Positions 5,966-10,790 of a DNA stretch of 10,790 nucleotides are shown in pieces (position 1 is the stretch's first letter; each line of letters begins with the position of its first letter). The position numbers were made by a program, and so were the translations under genes. The DNA is taken from NCBI GenBank assembly GCA_016283945.1, contig JAEENW010000064.1:1-10790 (forward strand), given 5' to 3'. Origin of the DNA: Bacillota bacterium. GTDB lineage: Bacteria > Bacillota > Clostridia > Peptostreptococcales > Anaerovoracaceae. Below the pieces are notes generated by a model. It was given only the letters and a program-made list of their open reading frames with translations, did no database searches and was not told where the DNA came from.

Positions 5966-7120
5966 ATGAAAGTAGTACTCGACCACCTCACAAAGAGATT
6001 CCCGAGCAGGAACAAGAAGCAGCCTGAGGACGTCATAGCCGTCAACGATTTCTGCTTCGAGATCCCCGACGGCAAGCTCATCGGCCTGCTCGGCCCCTCG
6101 GGCTGCGGCAAGTCCACGACCCTCAACCTCATCAGCGGGCTCGAGGCTCCCACCAGCGGGAAGATATGGTTCGGGGACGACGACGTCACCGACCTCCCGC
6201 CCGAGAACCGCGGAGTAGGCCTCGTCTTCCAGAACTATGCGCTCTACCCGCACATGACCGTCAGGCAGAACATAATGTTCCCCCTCGAGAACTTCAAGGG
6301 GGCCGCCAAGCTCAGCAAGCCAGAGATGGAAAAGCGCGCCCTCGAGGCGGCGAAGCTCGTGCAGATCGACGGGCTGATGGACAGGAAGCCCGGCGAGATG
6401 TCGGGCGGCCAGCAGCAGAGAGTCGCCATAGCCCGCGCCCTCGTCAAGATGCCGCGCGTGCTGCTCCTCGACGAGCCGCTCTCCAACCTCGACGCGAGGC
6501 TGCGCCTGCAGACCCGCGAGGAGATACGCAGGATACAGCAGGAGACCGGGATCACGACAATCTTCGTCACTCACGACCAGGAGGAGGCCATGAGCATCAC
6601 CGACATGATAGTCGTGATGGAAGCCGGAGTCGTGCAGCAGATCGGGCACCCCCAGGACGTCTACGACGACCCGGTCAACCTCTTCGTCGCCAAGTTCCTC
6701 GGGACCCCCGCGATCAACGTCTTCACCGGAAAGATCGAGGGCGGAAAGCTCTTCATAGGGGACGACGCGGTGCTCCCCGCCGAGGGGCAGCCCGACCGCG
6801 AGGTCTTCGTCGGCGTGAGGCCGGAGGGCTTCATCCCGGATGAAAACGGGCCGCTGTGCTGCGCGCTCAGGGGAGTCGAGGTCATGGGCAGGGACACCAG
6901 CATCATCGCGAGCGACCCCTCCTGCCAGAGCGACACGGTCCGCGCCATCATCAGCTCCGAGATCAGGATCGACAGGAACGCCCCCGAGGTGCGCTTCTCG
7001 CTCAAGCCCTACAAGACCCACGTTTTCGACGCCGCGAGCGGCGAGAGGATCTACATCAGCGAGGACGAGATCCGCAGGTCCCTCGACGCTCAGGCCGCCG
7101 CTGAAGGAGAGGAGGCTTAG
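5966..7120 (+). CDS. CUT1-type sugar ABC transporter ATPase (MalK/UgpC/MsmK-like)
   Basis: A 384-residue nucleotide-binding subunit that powers the importer from the cytoplasmic face. Every ABC motif is intact: Walker A GPSGCGKST (43-51), Q-loop Q89 in VFQNYALYPHMTV, signature SGGQQ (146-150), Walker B LLLDE (166-170), D-loop SNLDA (173-177) and switch H203 in VTHD. Q-loop wording and length fit the MalK/UgpC group. The C-terminal part (about 245-375) is the TOBE/OB-type regulatory domain found in that group; FVGVRPEGF is typical of it. A short charged insert (RNKKQPED, 15-22) follows the first beta strand. The start at 5966 has AGAGG 6 nt upstream. Its last codons contain the ribosome site of the next gene. 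ATPases of this group sometimes serve several sugar importers, but this one sits with its own permeases. Confidence 0.95.
   Translation: MKVVLDHLTKRFPSRNKKQPEDVIAVNDFCFEIPDGKLIGLLGPSGCGKSTTLNLISGLEAPTSGKIWFGDDDVTDLPPENRGVGLVFQNYALYPHMTVRQNIMFPLENFKGAAKLSKPEMEKRALEAAKLVQIDGLMDRKPGEMSGGQQQRVAIARALVKMPRVLLLDEPLSNLDARLRLQTREEIRRIQQETGITTIFVTHDQEEAMSITDMIVVMEAGVVQQIGHPQDVYDDPVNLFVAKFLGTPAINVFTGKIEGGKLFIGDDAVLPAEGQPDREVFVGVRPEGFIPDENGPLCCALRGVEVMGRDTSIIASDPSCQSDTVRAIISSEIRIDRNAPEVRFSLKPYKTHVFDAASGERIYISEDEIRRSLDAQAAAEGEEA
7106..7115 (+). promoter_or_regulatory. Ribosome binding site of permease 1, inside the ATPase gene
   Basis: GGAGAGGAGG lies within the last codons of the ATPase gene, 8 nt before the ATG at 7124. 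The placement suggests coupled translation. Confidence 0.6.
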
Positions 7121-7123
7121 CCC

Positions 7124-8017
7124 ATGCTCGAAAAGAACAACCGCAAGGCCTGGCTGTACCTGCTCCCGGCCATGCTCTTCCTGGGGGCCTTCATGGTCTA
7201 CCCCCTCGTGGATGTATTCATCTACTCCTTCGAGGAGGGCTACAACTTCGCCTCCCAGAGCTACTTCGGGACCGGCCTCTACAACTACGGCTACGTCCTG
7301 CGCGACCCCTACTTCATGCAGGCCGTCAAGAACACCTTCATACTGGTAATAATCACCGTTCCGCTCTCGACCGGGATAGCCCTGCTGATCTCGCTGGGCC
7401 TGAACTCGATCAAGAGGCTCAAGGAGCTCTACCAGACCGTGTTCTTCCTGCCCTACGTGACCAACACCCTCGCCGTGGGCCTCGTCTTCATGATACTGTT
7501 CAAGAAGACCGCCTACTCCGACGGCCTCATCAACCTGCTCATAACGGCCTTCGGCGGCAGCGCGGTCGACTTCATCGACGGTCCCTACTGGGCCAAGATG
7601 TTCGTCATGTGCTTCTACACCGTATGGGTCGTGATGCCCTTCAAGATACTGATACTTACCAGCGCCCTCGCCTCGGTCAACCAGGACTACTACAACGCCG
7701 CGAGGGTCGACGGGACCCCGCCGCTGAGGATCTTCACCAAGATCACTCTCCCGATGATCGCTCCCATGATCTTCTACCTGGTGATCACGGGCTTCATCGG
7801 GGCCTTCAAGGCCTACAGCGACGTGGTCGCGATCTTCGGCACCGACCTCAACGCCGCGGGCATGAACACCATCGTGGGCTACGTCTACGACATGCTCTAC
7901 GGCAACAGCGGAGGATATCCCTCCTTCGCCTCGGCGGCGGCGCTGATACTCTTCGCGATAGTGCTCACTATCACCTGCGTCAACCTGCTCGCGAGCAGCA
8001 ATTCGGACAACTTCTAG
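7124..8017 (+). CDS. CUT1 ABC permease, MalF/UgpA type
   Basis: A 297-residue inner-membrane permease with about six transmembrane helices, the usual size for a UgpA/LacF-type subunit. The N-terminal helix begins at about residue 10 (WLYLLPAMLFLGAFMVYPLV). The cytoplasmic EAA loop that docks on the ATPase is at about 190-210 (YNAARVDGTPPLRIFTKITL, with Asn in place of the first Glu). The ATG at 7124 is 3 bp after the ATPase stop and has a strong ribosome site. It pairs with the next gene product to form the translocation channel. Substrate class (carbohydrate or sugar-phosphate) comes from family membership only. Confidence 0.94.
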   Translation: MLEKNNRKAWLYLLPAMLFLGAFMVYPLVDVFIYSFEEGYNFASQSYFGTGLYNYGYVLRDPYFMQAVKNTFILVIITVPLSTGIALLISLGLNSIKRLKELYQTVFFLPYVTNTLAVGLVFMILFKKTAYSDGLINLLITAFGGSAVDFIDGPYWAKMFVMCFYTVWVVMPFKILILTSALASVNQDYYNAARVDGTPPLRIFTKITLPMIAPMIFYLVITGFIGAFKAYSDVVAIFGTDLNAAGMNTIVGYVYDMLYGNSGGYPSFASAAALILFAIVLTITCVNLLASSNSDNF

Positions 8018-8021
8018 GAGG
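8015..8021 (+). promoter_or_regulatory. Ribosome binding site of permease 2, overlapping the permease 1 stop
   Basis: TAGGAGG merges the TAG stop of the preceding gene with a strong Shine-Dalgarno sequence, 5 nt before the ATG at 8027. Confidence 0.6.
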
Positions 8022-8026
8022 CTTTC

Positions 8027-8902
8027 ATGGATACCGCGATCGATTACAGAAAGATAGAGGAAGCCTCCCGCAGGAGAAGGCGCATCGTCAAGGTCCTGAC
8101 CTATTTCTTCCTCACGGTCTGGGGATTCATGGTGCTCTTCCCCTTCTACTGGATGGTGCTGACCTCCTTCAAGAGCTACGGCTCCTACAACTCCGAGTAC
8201 GTTCCCAAGTTCTACGCCACGAACCCGACGACGCAGAACTACCGCGACGCCTTCACGGCGGTGCCGCTGGCCAGGTACTTCGGAAACACCCTGATATTCA
8301 CGCTGATCACGACCGCGATAATGCTTGTCGTGGCGGTGCTGGCCGCCTTCGCCTTCGCGAGGCTCAACTTCAAGGGGAAGAACCTGCTCTTCGGAGCCTT
8401 CCTCTCCCTCATGATGATCCCCAACGAGCTCGTGATAATCACGAACTTCGTCACGATCACCAACCTCGGACTGAGGAATACCTTCACCGGACTCATACTC
8501 CCCTCGGTGACATCGGTCTTCTACATCTACCTGCTCAAGGAGAACTTCGAGCAGATCCCCGACGAGCTGTACAAGGCCGCCAAGGTCGACGGGACCTCCG
8601 ACTTCAAGTACCTCACCCGCGTGATGATCCCGATCTGCCAGCCGACCATAGTCACGATAGTGATACTCAAGGTCATCGAGTGCTGGAACTCCTACGTATG
8701 GCCCAGGCTGATAACCGACGACTCCGCCTACTTCCTGGTCTCCAACGGGATCCAGGAGATAAGGGAGAACGGCTTCGGCCGCGAGAACATCCCCGCGATG
8801 ATGGCCGCGGTCGTGGTCATATCGGTGCCGCTGATCATAATCTTCCTGATCTTCCACAAGAAGATCATGGCGGGAGTCTCGAGAGGAGGTACCAAGGGAT
8901 GA
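8027..8902 (+). CDS. CUT1 ABC permease, MalG/UgpE type
   Basis: A 291-residue permease with about six transmembrane helices. After a cytoplasmic basic stretch (RRRRR, 15-19), the first helix is at about 24-45 with the family's LFPFYWMVLTSFK wording. The EAA loop lies at about 180-202 (ELYKAAKVDGTSDFKYLTRV), followed by IPICQPTI. It starts 9 bp after the first permease and its TGA stop overlaps the ATG of the binding protein (ATGA, 8899-8902). It makes up the second half of the importer channel. The family call is secure; the substrate is not determined. Confidence 0.94.
   Translation: MDTAIDYRKIEEASRRRRRIVKVLTYFFLTVWGFMVLFPFYWMVLTSFKSYGSYNSEYVPKFYATNPTTQNYRDAFTAVPLARYFGNTLIFTLITTAIMLVVAVLAAFAFARLNFKGKNLLFGAFLSLMMIPNELVIITNFVTITNLGLRNTFTGLILPSVTSVFYIYLLKENFEQIPDELYKAAKVDGTSDFKYLTRVMIPICQPTIVTIVILKVIECWNSYVWPRLITDDSAYFLVSNGIQEIRENGFGRENIPAMMAAVVVISVPLIIIFLIFHKKIMAGVSRGGTKG
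8884..8889 (+). promoter_or_regulatory. Ribosome binding site that fixes the binding-protein start
   Basis: AGGAGG lies 9 nt before the ATG at 8899. No other in-frame ATG, GTG or TTG occurs before the lipobox, so the unusually long leader segment of the binding protein appears to be real. Confidence 0.65.
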
Positions 8903-10569
8903 AGATATTCGCGAAAGAATACCGCGGAGCCGGTCATCCGGGCTCCTGCCTCGCGGCCTCCCAAGCCGGAGGAAACTGTGCCCGGACCGTCAGGCGCCTT
9001 GCTGCCATCATCCTCGCTCTCGCCTGCCTTCTGAGCCTCACTGCCTGCCACGGCTCCGGCGAGCGCGCCGGCTTCGCCGTTCCGGAGAGCTTCGACACGG
9101 AAAAGAACTACGAGATATCCTTCTGGGCCAAGAACGACACGAACAAGACCCAGACCAACATCTACGAGAAGGCCATAAGGGACTTCGAGGCGCTCTACCC
9201 CAACATCAAGGTCAACATGCGCCTCTACACCGACTACGGCAGGATCTACAACGACGTCATCACGAACATCTCGACGGATACCACGCCGAACGTCTGCATC
9301 ACCTACCCGGACCACATCGCGACCTACCTGACCGGAGCTGACACGGTCGTGCCACTCGACAGCCTCTTCGCCGACGCGAAGTACGGCCTCGGCGGGAGCG
9401 AGCTGCGCTTCGACGGGCCCGAGCTCTCCGAGATCGTCCCCGAGTTCCTGAGCGAGTGCGTCATCTCCGGCGTGCACTACGCCCTGCCCTACATGCGCTC
9501 CACGGAGGCCTGCTACGTCAACAAGACCTACGTCGAAGCCCTGGGCTACGAGCTTCCCGAGACCCTCAGCTGGGACTTCGTCTTCGAGGTCTCCGAAGCC
9601 GCGATGAAGAAGGACGCGGACGGCAACTTCCTCGTCAACGGACAGAAGGTCATGATACCCTTCATCTACAAGTCCACGGACAACATGATGATACAGATGC
9701 TCCGCCAGAAGGGAGCTGGCTACTCCACCGACGCCGGCGAGGTGAAGATCTTCAATGACACCACCAAAGAGCTGCTCTACGAGATCGCGAAGCACGCGAA
9801 GACCCAGGCCTTCTCGACCTTCAAGATCTCCAGCTATCCCGCGAACTTCCTCAACGCGGGGCAGTGCATCTTCGCGGTCGACTCCACCGCGGGCTCGACC
9901 TGGATGGGCTCCGACGCGCCGCTCGTGGACATCAGCCCGGACAAGCTGGTGCGCTTCGAGACCGCGGTCATGACGGTGCCCCAGTTCGACGCCGCCCATC
10001 CGCAGATGATCTCCCAGGGCCCGTCGGTCTGCGTGTTCAACAAGAAGGATCCGGGCGAGGTGCTCGCCTCCTGGCTCTTCACGCAGTACCTGCTGACCAA
10101 CGAGGTGCAGATCGCCTACGCCGAGACAGAAGGCTACGTCCCCGTGACGCTCAAGGCGCAGGGAACGGCTGAATACAAGGACTACCTCAGCCGCGGCGGC
10201 GAGGACGACCAGCTCCACTACGGCGTCAAGATCGAGGCGACCAAGCTCCTCATCGAGAACACCGCTAACACCTTCACGACCCCCGTCTTCAACGGCTCCG
10301 CCTCTCTGAGGGACGCCGCCGGGCAGATGATAGAGAACGTGACCAAGTCCTCGAGGAGGAACGAGACCATAGACGAAGCCTACATGACCAAGCTCTACTC
10401 CGACATAACCTCGCTCTACAGGCTCAGCAGCACCGGCACCGTGGGCGGCGGCAAGACCGAGCTCGGCCCCCTGCCCCAGACCGCGAAGAACCTGCTCGGC
10501 GGGCTCGCGGTGGCGTGGATGTGCATCGCCGCGGTGTATCTGCGCGGGAAGCTGAAAAAGAAGAAATAG
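8899..10569 (+). CDS. Substrate-binding lipoprotein of the ABC importer with C-terminal LPQTA anchor-like tail
   Basis: A 556-residue extracellular solute-binding protein (family 1, CUT1-type). The signal region ends in a lipobox, LTAC with lipidated C50, preceded by a hydrophobic run at 34-48 and a twin Arg (32-33). The n-region before this is about 33 residues, far longer than usual. The mature part starts YEISFWAKND and has family wording such as AIRDFEALYPNIKVNMRLY, DTTPNVCITYPDHIATYL and PVFNGSASLRDAAGQ. After a Gly-rich linker (GTVGGGK) comes LPQTA (525-529), a hydrophobic segment (532-548) and a basic tail ending KKKK. This resembles a sortase LPxTA sorting signal, or else a plain membrane anchor. 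The protein captures substrate outside the cell and hands it to the two permeases. It is the last gene of the operon, with its ATG overlapping the preceding stop. Ligand unknown. Confidence 0.92.
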   Translation: MKIFAKEYRGAGHPGSCLAASQAGGNCARTVRRLAAIILALACLLSLTACHGSGERAGFAVPESFDTEKNYEISFWAKNDTNKTQTNIYEKAIRDFEALYPNIKVNMRLYTDYGRIYNDVITNISTDTTPNVCITYPDHIATYLTGADTVVPLDSLFADAKYGLGGSELRFDGPELSEIVPEFLSECVISGVHYALPYMRSTEACYVNKTYVEALGYELPETLSWDFVFEVSEAAMKKDADGNFLVNGQKVMIPFIYKSTDNMMIQMLRQKGAGYSTDAGEVKIFNDTTKELLYEIAKHAKTQAFSTFKISSYPANFLNAGQCIFAVDSTAGSTWMGSDAPLVDISPDKLVRFETAVMTVPQFDAAHPQMISQGPSVCVFNKKDPGEVLASWLFTQYLLTNEVQIAYAETEGYVPVTLKAQGTAEYKDYLSRGGEDDQLHYGVKIEATKLLIENTANTFTTPVFNGSASLRDAAGQMIENVTKSSRRNETIDEAYMTKLYSDITSLYRLSSTGTVGGGKTELGPLPQTAKNLLGGLAVAWMCIAAVYLRGKLKKKK

Positions 10570-10581
10570 GGATCTCCGGAC

Positions 10582-10611
10582 GGACCCTCGCAGCAGATCG
10601 CGGACGGGTCC
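10582..10611 (+). other. Hairpin in the 3' untranslated region of the operon
   Basis: GGACCC (10582-10587) and GGGTCC (10606-10611) can pair around a GC-rich loop that can pair further. No T run follows, so it is unlikely to terminate transcription alone. It may protect the 3' end of the transcript. Confidence 0.3.
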
Positions 10612-10632
10612 TGCCGCGGGCCGATCGCATGC

Positions 10633-10665
10633 AAAGCGCTGAGCCTTAAAGCCCGGCGCTTTTAT
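10633..10665 (+). terminator. Intrinsic terminator of the phosphatase-ABC operon
   Basis: AAAGCGCTGAGC (10633-10644) pairs with GCCCGGCGCTTT (10651-10662) over 12 positions, with one mismatch and one G-T wobble, around a CTTAAA loop. The 3' side runs into TTTTATAA. The A-rich 5' side means it could also work leftward. It lies 63 nt after the stop of the binding-protein gene. Confidence 0.7.
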
Positions 10666-10670
10666 AACGC

Positions 10671-10768
10671 TCTGCGCTTCCAACGCAGACACACTCCCGC
10701 TGCCGGGGCATGACCGAGAGCTCATCTCGCGGCATCCTCGGCGGACCGCTCGCGCTTAGTCCTCGCGC
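10671..10768. other. Hairpin-rich segment after the operon terminator
   Basis: Three inverted repeats follow one another: TCTGCG/CGCAGA (10671-10689); a nested stem GCCGGGG/CCTCGGC enclosing CCGAGA/TCTCG(C)GG (about 10702-10743); and CCGCT-GCGC/GCGC-GA-GCGG in minus sense (about 10746-10773). No known RNA family, tRNA or clear gene was recognised. A short plus-strand reading frame from ATG 10710 is open to the window edge but has no properly spaced ribosome site. Confidence 0.3.
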
Positions 10769-10790
10769 AGCGGTACTACTGCTCAAGCAT

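Noticed and set aside
5942..8857. A 971-codon minus-strand open frame opposite the ATPase and permease genes
   Set aside because: It is an antisense mirror of three confident ABC genes; composition is repetitive Glu/Asp/Gly/Val/His and no start signal is present.
7609..8898. Upstream extension of the binding-protein frame back to 7609
   Set aside because: This part overlaps the two permease genes in another frame and reads as shadow sequence. A strong ribosome site puts the real start at 8899.
8728..10725. A 665-codon minus-strand open frame opposite the binding-protein gene
   Set aside because: It passes through the operon terminator and mirrors the binding protein; no motif is recognisable.
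10755..10790. T-box-like sequence (GTAGTACCGC) on the minus strand
   Set aside because: The antiterminator bulge would read TAGT, not the TGGN needed to pair with a tRNA end, and no leftward gene follows.
10570..10790. Search for tRNA or other known RNA genes at the right end
   Set aside because: No T-loop GTTCRA motif, acceptor pairing or known riboswitch core was found on either strand.

Overview
The window is a GC-rich bacterial segment of about 10.8 kb. It carries eight protein-coding genes in two divergent blocks and no RNA gene that I can recognise. Strong Shine-Dalgarno sequences, a lipoprotein-type solute-binding protein, a YunD-like phosphoesterase without signal peptide and the style of the MATE, GtrA and PAP2 proteins point to a GC-rich member of the Bacillota (Clostridia-like, perhaps gut-associated). 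This placement is inference. Codon choice is odd for a GC-rich genome: ATA (Ile) and AGG (Arg) are common although other third positions are mostly G or C.

Left block, minus strand (4394 down to 1). A compact cluster of three membrane-protein genes runs GtrA-family protein, MATE-family transporter, PAP2-family phosphatase, and ends in a weak hairpin terminator overlapping the PAP2 stop codon. A separate unit follows: a perfect TATAAT box, a leader rich in short GC hairpins, and an M28-type zinc peptidase cut off by the left edge of the window.

Intergenic hub (4395-4488). The two blocks diverge here. Predicted promoters for the two directions overlap. The GtrA promoter would start transcription almost at the ATG. 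An intrinsic-terminator-like hairpin with a T6 run points leftward, between the plus-strand operon and the GtrA promoter.

Right block, plus strand (4489-10569). A five-gene operon with gaps of 10 bp or less encodes a 5'-nucleotidase-family metallophosphoesterase that appears cytoplasmic, a MalK/UgpC-type ABC ATPase, two MalF/MalG-type permeases and a substrate-binding lipoprotein. The last four make a complete carbohydrate-type (CUT1) importer. The phosphatase in first place suggests a substrate that is phosphorylated, or becomes so in the cell; this is a hypothesis. The binding protein is unusual: it has a lipobox and also a C-terminal LPQTA-hydrophobic-KKKK tail resembling a sortase signal or a second membrane anchor. 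A bidirectional-looking terminator follows at 10633-10665. The last ~125 bp hold several hairpins and no gene I can identify.
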